Below are positions 16,833 to 24,712 of a stretch of 64,000 bases of DNA, piece by piece (the stretch's first letter is position 1; every line of letters begins with the position of its first letter). Location of the stretch: assembly GCF_963666145.1 (NCBI RefSeq), contig NZ_OY762614.1, positions 496,001 through 560,000 of the forward strand, in the 5' to 3' direction. This stretch comes from an uncultured Desulfobacter sp. (lineage in GTDB: Bacteria > Desulfobacterota > Desulfobacteria > Desulfobacterales > Desulfobacteraceae). The notes under the pieces are model-generated. The model saw only the letters and a list, made by a program, of their open reading frames with translations, was not told where the DNA came from and did no database searches. Both the position numbers and the translations under genes were made by a program.

Positions 16833-17381
16833 TTGAACGATTTTCTAAAAAACCTAAGAAATTCCGGTAAAAAGGAAACCTCGTCAATCAAAAAAACCAT
16901 AGACAGCACTTACTTTACGCCCGGAGAACGGCGTATTCCAAAAGAGAGACGGCCCTCCGCCTTTAACCGGTCAAATGCCATTCCGGAAAAAGAAGAAAGA
17001 AAACAGGACATCGGGGAGTTGATTCCAGTCATTGCCGAAAGTACCACGCAAATCGTCAAAGAAATAGGACGGATGGCCGATATAAGCGAAATGCTCATGG
17101 AATCCCAGATGCGCCAGCAAAATGCCATGGCCGATTTTTTTGAATCCTTGAAAACCCTGATGGCAAACCGGCAACCCCCTGATGACATGCCAATGGCCAC
17201 AGCCAGCTATGCTTCGGGAACCCATTACACCAAAGACGACATCATCTCCACCATCAACAGGATGCGAGATCAGGGCGCCACATTTTCTACAATTGCAGAG
17301 TATTTAAGAGATAAAGGAATTCCGACATTTTCCGGCAGGGGGCAGTGGCATGCCCAGACCATCCACCGGCTTTGCAAATAG
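16833..17381 (+). CDS. Hypothetical protein with recombinase-like C-terminal helix-turn-helix
   Basis: About 182 residues from a TTG start at 16833, chosen because GGAGGA lies 7 nt upstream; a longer frame from TTG at 16800 lacks such a site. The N-terminal half is charged and probably disordered. A helical segment (about 60-110) could form a coiled coil. The last ~45 residues (INRMRDQGATFSTIAEYLRD, then KGIPTFSGRGQWHAQTIHRL) resemble the small helical 'recombinase' segment found after the catalytic domain of large serine recombinases, but no catalytic domain is present. It may be a DNA-binding protein that borrowed this fold. It stands alone between ribB and the CoA-transferase-like gene. 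Confidence 0.68.
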   Translation: MNDFLKNLRNSGKKETSSIKKTIDSTYFTPGERRIPKERRPSAFNRSNAIPEKEERKQDIGELIPVIAESTTQIVKEIGRMADISEMLMESQMRQQNAMADFFESLKTLMANRQPPDDMPMATASYASGTHYTKDDIISTINRMRDQGATFSTIAEYLRDKGIPTFSGRGQWHAQTIHRLCK

Positions 17382-17563
17382 ATTGAATCTTTATTCAGCC
17401 TTTACTTAAATTGTTGGCTTTAAAATTAGTTTAATATTCACAACCGTATATTTTTTATATATGATAACTCCCGCCTTTACATTTTTTTTGTAAACATGTG
17501 TCTGCAGTTAAATCAGGACGATGAAAGCCTTTTTCGAGCAGATAATCAATATGGGGGTTGACT

Positions 17564-19489
17564 ATGACAAAAGCCACGTACTGGGCAGATTCCTATGTAG
17601 AAAAACGTTGCAGTGCCCAGGAGGCACTGAAACACATCCGACCCGGTCAACGCGTATTTATAGGCTCATCCTGCGCTGAACCCCAGCATCTTGTCAAAGA
17701 GTTGTCTAAAATCTCCTCAAGATTCACAGATCTTGAAATCGTGCGCCTGCTCAGTATTGAAAGCGGACCGCTGACGCTCATCGCCAATGAACCCCACTCC
17801 CAGCAGTTCAATATCAGATCCTTTTATCTAGGCTCCTGCGGTCCCAGGATGATCAGGAAAAATCAACGGTTTATTACCCCTGCAAACCTGTACCAGATCC
17901 CGCATCTGTTTAAATCGGGCCTCATGCCGTTGAATGCTGCGCTGATCCAGGCCTCGCCGCCCGACGACTTTGGGTGGATGAGCCTTGGCATTTCCGTGGA
18001 TATCAATCTTTCGGCCTGCGAAACCGCTGATATTGTCATATGCCAGATTAACCCCCAGATGCCCCGGGTCCTGGGCAGAAGCTTTATTCATGTCAATGAT
18101 GTTGATTTTATTGTGGAACATGAGGACCCGCTTTTAACCATCCAACAGCGCCCGGAGCAAGAATCGGACAATACCATTGCCAGACATATTTCACGGCTTA
18201 TTGATGACGGTTCAACCATCCAGACAAGTCTTAGTTTAACCACCGAGGCCGTGATGCTGGCCCTGTCAGATAAAAATGATATTGGTATTCATTCACAATA
18301 CCTGTCCGATGCACTCATGCATCTTTTCTCCATTGGGGTGATCACCAATAAGAAAAAGGGATTCAATAACGGCAAACTTGTGGCCAGCGCAGCTGTTGGC
18401 TCCGCCCTGCTCTATGAGTTCCTTGACGACAACCCGTCCATTGAATTTTACCCGTCGGATTATACCAACAACCCGGGCATCATCGGCCGGCATAATAAAA
18501 TGGTCACCCTGAACACGGCCATGGCCATTGATCTCACCGGCCAGGTGGCGGCCGATGCCCTGCCGTTTAACAACTACACAGGCATTAACGGTTTGCTGGA
18601 TTTCACCCGGGGGGCAGCCATGTCCGAAGGGGGTAAATCCATCCTGATGATGACCGCCACCGCAGATCAAGGACAAAAAAGCCGGATCGTGCCGCGGTTG
18701 GCAGAGCACGCCGTGGTTGTGCCGCGGGGAGATGTCCAGTTTGTGGCAACCGAATACGGACTGGTGAATCTTTTTGGCAAAACAATTCAGGAACGGGTCA
18801 TGGCCCTGGTATCCATTGCTCATCCGGATTTCCGGGATGAGCTGTTTACCGCAGCAAAAGAGATGGGGCTGATCAACAGTGACAGAAAATTTAAAGAGGC
18901 CATTAAAGGCGTCTATCCGCTTCAATATGAAGAAACCATCACTATAAAAGATATCCCCATTACATTCAGACCGGCAAAGCCCACGGATGAGCGGTTTATC
19001 CAGGAGCACTATTACACCATGAATCGCGGAGATATTGTTTCAAGATTTTTTCACGAGAAAAAAAGCTTTGCCTACGATCAAATAGAGACCACCTATGAAA
19101 TAGATTATATAAATGATTTAACCATCGTGGCCACCATCGGCGAACTGGGATTTGAAAAAATAATTGCCGTGGGCGAATATTTCAGAAACACGATCATTAA
19201 TATGGCCGAAGTGGCATATTCCGTATCAAAAGAGTACCAGGGCATGGGTATTGCCGATATCTTGCAGAAAAAACTCAATCAGGCAGCCATTGATAACGGG
19301 ATTAAAGGATTGATCGCCTATACGTCACCCCACAACAAAGGCATGATACGCCTTTTTCACAAACAGCCCTATAAAATCAGCACCGAAAAAAATGAAGACA
19401 TGCTTATTTTAAGCTGCGTATTCAGTGAACCTAAAGAAGACAATGACGGAGACAAAGCCCTGGGAGATGCCATTTTATCCATGGGGTAA
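17564..19489 (+). CDS. Acetyl-CoA hydrolase/transferase-like protein fused to GNAT domain
   Basis: A 641-residue fusion. Residues ~1-440 follow the acetyl-CoA hydrolase / 4-hydroxybutyrate CoA-transferase fold, with a well-kept second half (LDFTRGAAMSEGGKSILMM, SRIVPRL, RGDVQFVATEYGLVNL, IAHPDFRDEL). Residues ~465-630 are a GNAT acetyltransferase domain with the acetyl-CoA loop EYQGMGIADILQ. At the position of the usual catalytic Glu (HxE) the sequence is GIHSQYLSD, giving Gln245 (codon 18296-18298). The Gly-rich loop before it is also replaced (SLSLTTEAV). CoA transfer is therefore doubtful, and a CoA-ester-sensing acetyltransferase is possible. The ATG at 17564 has GGGGG 6 nt upstream. Confidence 0.85.
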   Translation: MTKATYWADSYVEKRCSAQEALKHIRPGQRVFIGSSCAEPQHLVKELSKISSRFTDLEIVRLLSIESGPLTLIANEPHSQQFNIRSFYLGSCGPRMIRKNQRFITPANLYQIPHLFKSGLMPLNAALIQASPPDDFGWMSLGISVDINLSACETADIVICQINPQMPRVLGRSFIHVNDVDFIVEHEDPLLTIQQRPEQESDNTIARHISRLIDDGSTIQTSLSLTTEAVMLALSDKNDIGIHSQYLSDALMHLFSIGVITNKKKGFNNGKLVASAAVGSALLYEFLDDNPSIEFYPSDYTNNPGIIGRHNKMVTLNTAMAIDLTGQVAADALPFNNYTGINGLLDFTRGAAMSEGGKSILMMTATADQGQKSRIVPRLAEHAVVVPRGDVQFVATEYGLVNLFGKTIQERVMALVSIAHPDFRDELFTAAKEMGLINSDRKFKEAIKGVYPLQYEETITIKDIPITFRPAKPTDERFIQEHYYTMNRGDIVSRFFHEKKSFAYDQIETTYEIDYINDLTIVATIGELGFEKIIAVGEYFRNTIINMAEVAYSVSKEYQGMGIADILQKKLNQAAIDNGIKGLIAYTSPHNKGMIRLFHKQPYKISTEKNEDMLILSCVFSEPKEDNDGDKALGDAILSMG

Positions 19490-19542
19490 ACTTTAGATTT
19501 GTGATTTAGTCTATGTATATACCTAAATCCGTACTCGGATAT

Positions 19543-19581
19543 AAAGCTGCCCATATGCAAGCCGCAGATGGGCAGCTTTTT
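19543..19581. terminator. Bidirectional terminator between convergent genes
   Basis: AAAGCTGCCCAT (19543-19554) pairs perfectly with ATGGGCAGCTTT (19568-19579) and is followed by T residues on the plus strand. It lies between the plus-strand CoA-transferase-like gene and the minus-strand rlmD. Confidence 0.85.
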
Positions 19582-19591
19582 CGTATACAGA

Positions 19592-20983
19592 TTAACCCTT
19601 TTTCACAAGCAACGCGACCGATTCAATATGATAGGTGTGGGGAAACATATCCACCGGTGTGACTTCCAGCACGGCGTAACGCGATGCAAGCATCTCAAGA
19701 TCTCTGGCAAGGGTGGCGGGATTGCAGGAGACATAGACGATTTTCTCCGGAGAGTGGGCCAGTACATGACCGACCACGTCTTTGTGCATCCCTACCCTGG
19801 GCGGATCAATAATAATCACATCCGGCTTTTCAGGCACCTGTTTAAACACATCCTTGATATCCCCTTCCAAAAATGTACAGTTCTCAATGCCGTTAAGTTT
19901 TACATTTTCCCTGGCATCGACCACAGCAGAATGAACAATCTCAATCCCGTATATCTGTTTTGCCTGACCGGAGAGCCAAATGGGAATGGTTCCGGTGCCT
20001 GAATAGAGATCCAGAACCGTTTGTGATCCGTCAAGAGCTGCATACTCGCTGACTTTGCCATATAATTTTTCACAGGCCCGGGTATTTGTCTGGAAAAAAG
20101 AATTTGCCGAAATTTTAAACTGATATTGCCCAAGCTTTTCAATGAGGTGATCTTCACCGTGGATCAGAATCTCTTCCTTGCCCACGGAGACACCGGACCG
20201 AGAGTCTGTAACGTTATTAACGATACAGCTGATCTGGCTGAATTTTTCCACCAGCTGTCGGCTCAGGTTTTCAATGACATCAAGCTTTTTTTCAGTGGTC
20301 ACAAGATTGACCATCCACTGATTCCCAGCCACGGAATGCCTGAGCATGACAAACCGCCAGAACCCTTCGTGCCTGCGCAGATGATATGCAGCAAGTCCCG
20401 ATTCAGCCACAAAACTACGGATGGTCTCTAAAATCTCATTACCCATGGCCGGCATTATATGACAGTTGTGAATGTCGATTACTTTGTCAAAGGTGCCCGG
20501 GACATGCAGCCCAATGCCAAACCCCTTTTTAACAGACTCGTCCGCCAATTCATCGGGCATAAGCCAGCGCATGGAAGAACAGGAAAACTCCATTTTATTG
20601 CGGTATTCGTAAACATAATCCGAGGGAATAACATCGGTGACCCGAACATCTTTCAATCGCCCGATGTGCGCCAGGGACTCGACGACATGTCGCTTTTTGT
20701 ATTCAAGCTGTCGCTCGTAAGGCAGCTGCTGCCATTTACAGCCCCCGCAAAACCGGTTGTACTCGCATCTTGCCTCCTGGCGCAAGGGTGAAGGGGTGAG
20801 AATGCTGATCAGCTGTCCTTCGGCCCAGGATTTCTTCTTTTTGGCAATCTTTACAAACACCCGGTCTCCGGGCACACAACGGTCCACAAACACGGGAAAC
20901 CCTTCGGGTTTTGCCAGACCTTTTCCCCCAAAGGCAAGGTCAATGATGTCAAGTTCGTAGGTTTTTCTTTTTTTAACGGGCAT
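19592..20983 (-). CDS. rlmD: 23S rRNA (uracil-C5)-methyltransferase, RlmD/RumA type
   Basis: A 463-residue member of the TrmA/RumA family. An N-terminal TRAM domain (about 1-60) is followed by a [4Fe-4S] cysteine set beginning C..NRFCGGCKWQQ (about 75-85). The SAM-binding motif VLDLYSGTGTIPIWL lies near 315, and the catalytic cysteine is in VSCNPATLARD near 420. The family methylates U1939 (or U747) of 23S rRNA; which site is used here cannot be told by eye. It is divergent from an alpha/beta hydrolase gene, with 78 nt between them. Confidence 0.9.
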   Translation of the reverse strand: MPVKKRKTYELDIIDLAFGGKGLAKPEGFPVFVDRCVPGDRVFVKIAKKKKSWAEGQLISILTPSPLRQEARCEYNRFCGGCKWQQLPYERQLEYKKRHVVESLAHIGRLKDVRVTDVIPSDYVYEYRNKMEFSCSSMRWLMPDELADESVKKGFGIGLHVPGTFDKVIDIHNCHIMPAMGNEILETIRSFVAESGLAAYHLRRHEGFWRFVMLRHSVAGNQWMVNLVTTEKKLDVIENLSRQLVEKFSQISCIVNNVTDSRSGVSVGKEEILIHGEDHLIEKLGQYQFKISANSFFQTNTRACEKLYGKVSEYAALDGSQTVLDLYSGTGTIPIWLSGQAKQIYGIEIVHSAVVDARENVKLNGIENCTFLEGDIKDVFKQVPEKPDVIIIDPPRVGMHKDVVGHVLAHSPEKIVYVSCNPATLARDLEMLASRYAVLEVTPVDMFPHTYHIESVALLVKKG

Positions 20984-21061
20984 TTTATATTATATCTTGT
21001 GATTATATGGTTGAAGTAAAAAAAGACAGTTAATATACAAAGATATGGACACAAAAACAAG

Positions 21062-21796
21062 ATGAAAATATTGGAAACTAATTTTACCGTTGACGGAGTT
21101 ATTCTGAAAGGAACCCTCCATCTGCCCCCATGCCCCATGCCCCCGCTCGTTGTGGGCTCCCATGGACTTGAAGGTAGCCGAAATTCCGCCAAACAGACAC
21201 TTTTGTCAAAGGTTCTGCCTGAAAATGATATTGCGTTTTTCCGTTTTGACCACAGGGGATGCGGCGACAGCCAGGGCAGTTTTGTTGATGATACCAGTAT
21301 TGAAAAGCGGGGCAAAGATTTTTGTGCGGCCGTAAACCACATTATGGAGATGGGGATTACATCAAGCCGCCTTGCACTGTTTGGATCAAGTATGGGCGGT
21401 GCCACCTGCATCAAGGCATGGCAGGATATTGAGAACGCGGGATTCAAAATTCTGGGTGCGGTGTTGTGCGCCGCCCCCGTGAACACCCGAACCATAAAAA
21501 GGATTCCCCTGGCAGGCAATGACAAACGCCCTGCCCTGCCCCTGGATTTCTTCAAGGAAAATCTTCTTTATGACCTTTCCGACCAGGCAAAGGCCCTGCA
21601 CCACGTTATGATTTTCCATGGGCGTGCCGATGAAGTTGTCCCGATGGAAAATGCCGAACTCCTCTATGCCGCCATGCAGCCCCCCAAAGAGATGATTCTG
21701 CACGACGGCGGCGATCACCAGATGAAAGACCCGGCGCACCAGCAGGATTTTGAACAAAAAATGACCGCCTGGTATAAATTCATATTCAACACATAA
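21062..21796 (+). CDS. Alpha/beta hydrolase (serine hydrolase)
   Basis: A 244-residue cytoplasmic hydrolase. The nucleophile elbow GSSMGG lies near 110, preceded by DHRGCGDSQG. The catalytic acid is probably in GRADEVVP (near 190), and the His in GGDHQM (near 221). This pattern fits the S9/S33-like serine hydrolases of the BAAT/dienelactone type. No substrate is indicated by the neighbours (rlmD divergent, putP convergent). The upstream sequence has no strong ribosome binding site. Confidence 0.85.
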   Translation: MKILETNFTVDGVILKGTLHLPPCPMPPLVVGSHGLEGSRNSAKQTLLSKVLPENDIAFFRFDHRGCGDSQGSFVDDTSIEKRGKDFCAAVNHIMEMGITSSRLALFGSSMGGATCIKAWQDIENAGFKILGAVLCAAPVNTRTIKRIPLAGNDKRPALPLDFFKENLLYDLSDQAKALHHVMIFHGRADEVVPMENAELLYAAMQPPKEMILHDGGDHQMKDPAHQQDFEQKMTAWYKFIFNT

Positions 21797-21798
21797 CA

Positions 21799-21837
21799 AT
21801 GGGCTGAGCAGGCGATCAACAGCCTGGCTCAACCCAT
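21799..21837. terminator. Imperfect hairpin between convergent genes
   Basis: TGGGCTGAGC...GGC pairs with GCC...GCTCAACCCA with small internal mismatches. It lies 3 nt after the hydrolase stop and before the end of putP. No clear T-tract is present, so this is a weak terminator candidate. Confidence 0.4.
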
Positions 21838-21896
21838 GGCAAAAGTCGAAAATCGTGTTCGTTTACACAGATTTCTCTATAAAAACATCCGAAGAA

Positions 21897-23414
21897 CTAT
21901 TCTGCCAGATCCAGAGGAGAACCTAAAAAGCCTTCTTCATCTTCATTATTGCTTTGCACCTGGCAAAGCAGCTGGGCTTCATCAAATTTGGCCAGTGTGG
22001 CTTCGCTCGGTTTTTGAGTGACCAGGCTGACAGATACAATGGCAATGGCGGCAAGGATAAATCCGGGCAGCAGTTCGTAAAAATACTCACCGTCAATGGA
22101 AACGAAATTCTTCACAACAACAATGCTCAAAGCCCCTGTGATCATTCCGGCCAGCGCACCGCTTCGGGTCATGCCCCGCCACAGAAGAGAGAGAATAATT
22201 AAAGGTCCGAATGCCGCGCCAAATCCACCCCAGGCATAGCCCACCATAGACAGGATGCTGCCGGAATCCTTTGAGGCAAGCAAAAAGGCAAGAAGGGCAA
22301 ATCCCAAGACACCGAACCGACTGATCCAGGCCCGGGTCCGGTCACTGGTATTTTCAAAAAAGGGAAGATCTTCGGTCAACGCAGAGGTCAGGACCAACAA
22401 CTGAGAATCGGCCGTGGACATGACTGCTGCCAGAACGGCGGCCAGAATAAAACCCGCGAAAACCGGATGAAACAACGCTGTTGTCAGGGCCAGAAAAATT
22501 CGTTCGCTGTTTCCGTCGGGACCTGCGACCCCGGGCATGGGATGAACCGCATTGTATCCGATCCCCACAAGGCCGATCAAAGATGCCAGGACCAGGCAGA
22601 CCAGCATCCAGGTTGTACCGACACGCCTGGCCTTGGGCACAGATGCCACACTGTCGATCCCGATAAAACGGGCCAGAATATGGGGCTGGCCAAAATACCC
22701 AAATCCCCAGGCACAAAGGGATGCCCCTGTGATCCAGGAGGTGGAAAAGGAGAATGCTCCAGGACGAATGGCGGTGATATCCACCCCTGACCCAGACACG
22801 GCAGTAAATGCCATGATGGAACAAAACACAAGGGCGGCCAACATCAGAAGGCCCTGGATCAAATCGGTCCAGCACACAGCAAGATATCCGCCCAGAAACG
22901 TGTAGGAGACCACCACTAAAGTGGTAATGATCAGGGCTGTCTCTTCGGAAGCTCCGAAACTATGGGCAAACAAGAGGGTGCCGCCCTTAAGCCCGGAGGC
23001 AACGTACAATGTAAAGAAAATGAGAATAACAACGGCAGACACAATTTTAAGCACACCGGAATCATCGTCAAACCGATTGGAAATAAATTTGGGAAGGGTA
23101 ACGGCATTGAGCAGTTCCGTCATGGACCGCAGACGCCCTGCAACCACAAGCCAATTGATATAAGCACCAGCAGCAAGCCCGAAGGAAATCCAGAATCCGC
23201 CTATCAATCCCTTTGCAAACACCGCCCCTGGCAGTCCAAGCAACAGCCAGCTTGACATGTCTGATGCGCCGGCACTTATGGCCGTTGTGATAGGTCCAAG
23301 AGACCGCCCCCCGATCAAAAAGTCTTCATTGTTGCTTGTCCGTTTCATTGAAACATAGCCGATGCCCAGCATCAACAGTAGATACAGCCCAAACTGAACG
23401 TATAAAAGTTCCAT
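21897..23414 (-). CDS. putP: Sodium/proline symporter
   Basis: A 505-residue SSS-family transporter, the length of E. coli PutP, with about 12-13 membrane segments. The second helix carries SAGASDMSSWLLLGLPG, matching the PutP Na+-site helix with its essential Asp. The RTSNNEDFLIGGRSLGP segment and the FGYFGQPHILARF segment are also typical. ATG at 23414 follows a GGGAGG with short spacing; a longer frame from TTG at 23444 has no support. Proline specificity is inferred from the strong PutP resemblance. It is preceded by a 458-nt region with two 23-bp direct repeats. Confidence 0.9.
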   Translation of the reverse strand: MELLYVQFGLYLLLMLGIGYVSMKRTSNNEDFLIGGRSLGPITTAISAGASDMSSWLLLGLPGAVFAKGLIGGFWISFGLAAGAYINWLVVAGRLRSMTELLNAVTLPKFISNRFDDDSGVLKIVSAVVILIFFTLYVASGLKGGTLLFAHSFGASEETALIITTLVVVSYTFLGGYLAVCWTDLIQGLLMLAALVFCSIMAFTAVSGSGVDITAIRPGAFSFSTSWITGASLCAWGFGYFGQPHILARFIGIDSVASVPKARRVGTTWMLVCLVLASLIGLVGIGYNAVHPMPGVAGPDGNSERIFLALTTALFHPVFAGFILAAVLAAVMSTADSQLLVLTSALTEDLPFFENTSDRTRAWISRFGVLGFALLAFLLASKDSGSILSMVGYAWGGFGAAFGPLIILSLLWRGMTRSGALAGMITGALSIVVVKNFVSIDGEYFYELLPGFILAAIAIVSVSLVTQKPSEATLAKFDEAQLLCQVQSNNEDEEGFLGSPLDLAE

Positions 23415-23495
23415 AATCCTCCCTTTTTCAATCGCTTTTAACAATTATTTTTTGTGTTATTGGCTTGCCGGCTTTTTATGAAAGCCCGCACCACC

Positions 23496-23552
23496 TTAAT
23501 TCCCTTTTTGTATTAAATCCGGTGCTGCATTAATCCCCTTTTTGTATTAAAT
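23496..23552. repeat. Two 23-bp direct repeats upstream of putP
   Basis: TTAAT(T/C)CCCTTTTTGTATTAAAT occurs at 23496-23518 and 23530-23552, differing at one base and spaced 34 bp start to start (about three helical turns). They lie 80-140 nt upstream of putP on its promoter side. The rest of the 23415-23829 gap shows no credible gene. Confidence 0.8.
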
Positions 23553-23829
23553 AATGCACAAGTCATAATGGTTAAACCATTTAGCCGTACTTTGCTAACC
23601 TATTGTATTTATGTTCGTCAAGTCTTTTTATTTTATTTTTTTAAACTATGACTGTTACAGGCCGATTTGACACAGCCGCGACCAAGATCACCACAATGAA
23701 AATTAAAAAATCTGTAGGGTGTTTGTGACAAATACTGATCTGGCAGCAACCCCGAATTGATCCAGCTGAAAACAGGAAAAGGTGTGGACGAATTGATAGA
23801 TAAGATTGAAACTGGTTGTCCGAGAGAAT

Positions 23830-23868
23830 AATGATGAGCCATGGAGCAACATCCCATGGCTCATCATT
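23830..23868 (-). terminator. Long hairpin after DUF4198 gene
   Basis: AATGATGAGCCATGG (23830-23844) and CCATGGCTCATCATT (23854-23868) form a perfect 15-bp stem with a 9-nt loop, just past the DUF4198 stop on the minus strand. The following T-tract is short (TTATTC). Confidence 0.7.
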
Positions 23869-23872
23869 CCCA

Positions 23873-24673
23873 TCAGTCCGTGATGGTAAAGGTCAGGCTG
23901 GATGCAAGCACCCTCTCATCCGCCTTTTTTTTGTCCGGGTACTCCGAGGTATCCTTGACCCTGACAATCCAGTAACCGGCCTTTAACGGAATAAAATCAA
24001 TGTGACCGTATCCGTCGGTCACCCCTGAAAAGGCGATATAGTCTTTAGCGGCAAAACTGTCAAAGGTGGCCTCCACCTGGACGAAATGGGCGGGTTTTCC
24101 GTTGAGAAATACCTGCATGGGAAAGACATTGCCGGGCCTGATAGTTGCAGGGTTGGCCAGGGGGACAATCTCAAGATCCATGCCTGTGGGTTTGGATATC
24201 AAACCTGTATCGGTTGACCCGTCCACATTTACAATGGTCTTGCCGTACATGACCGCTTCTTCCACATAGCTTGCATCCGGCCGTTGGATTCGGTCAGTCT
24301 GGGCCCATCCATCATCCCCATTGGACCAGAACGTGGGTTTGTAAAAGGCCAGCACCATATAGCTGTTTTTTTTAAGGGATATTTTTTTTTCAAACGCGTA
24401 GTTTTCGCCCTTTTGATCCATCTCCAGGGTACCCGCCGGTGTGACCAGTGCCAAAGGGGTGAAAATGTGGAGCCGGTCGGCCGGGATGGGTTCGAGATTT
24501 GGGAATTCATGGCCGTATCCAATATTTGCCCTGACTATCCCATCTTTATATCCGCTATGCTGAACCCAAAGTTCATGTGCGCTGATGGGCATTGGTGCAG
24601 AAAAGAAGGAAAGTAAGCATACAATCATAAACATGGAAGCGGTCAGACCAGCAGTGCGAAATTTGACATACAT
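23873..24673 (-). CDS. Periplasmic DUF4198 protein
   Basis: A 266-residue exported protein. The signal peptide (about 1-32) ends ISA, leaving HELWV as the likely mature N-terminus, so the first mature residue would be a His, as in many DUF4198 proteins ('HE.W'). Two beta-rich Ig-like parts follow (about 35-135 and 160-265). DUF4198 proteins are linked to nickel or cobalt uptake in several bacteria (family knowledge). It lies 39 nt downstream of a TonB receptor gene on the same strand, so the pair probably imports a metal or metal chelate. GGAG lies 10 nt before the ATG. Confidence 0.83.
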   Translation of the reverse strand: MYVKFRTAGLTASMFMIVCLLSFFSAPMPISAHELWVQHSGYKDGIVRANIGYGHEFPNLEPIPADRLHIFTPLALVTPAGTLEMDQKGENYAFEKKISLKKNSYMVLAFYKPTFWSNGDDGWAQTDRIQRPDASYVEEAVMYGKTIVNVDGSTDTGLISKPTGMDLEIVPLANPATIRPGNVFPMQVFLNGKPAHFVQVEATFDSFAAKDYIAFSGVTDGYGHIDFIPLKAGYWIVRVKDTSEYPDKKKADERVLASSLTFTITD

Positions 24674-24712
24674 TTGTGTTGTCTCCTTTAAATTTTAGTG
24701 CGTTATATTTAG

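Noticed and set aside
23633..23857. 74-codon minus-strand frame between DUF4198 gene and putP
   Set aside because: It starts inside the terminator hairpin of the DUF4198 gene and has no recognisable domain.
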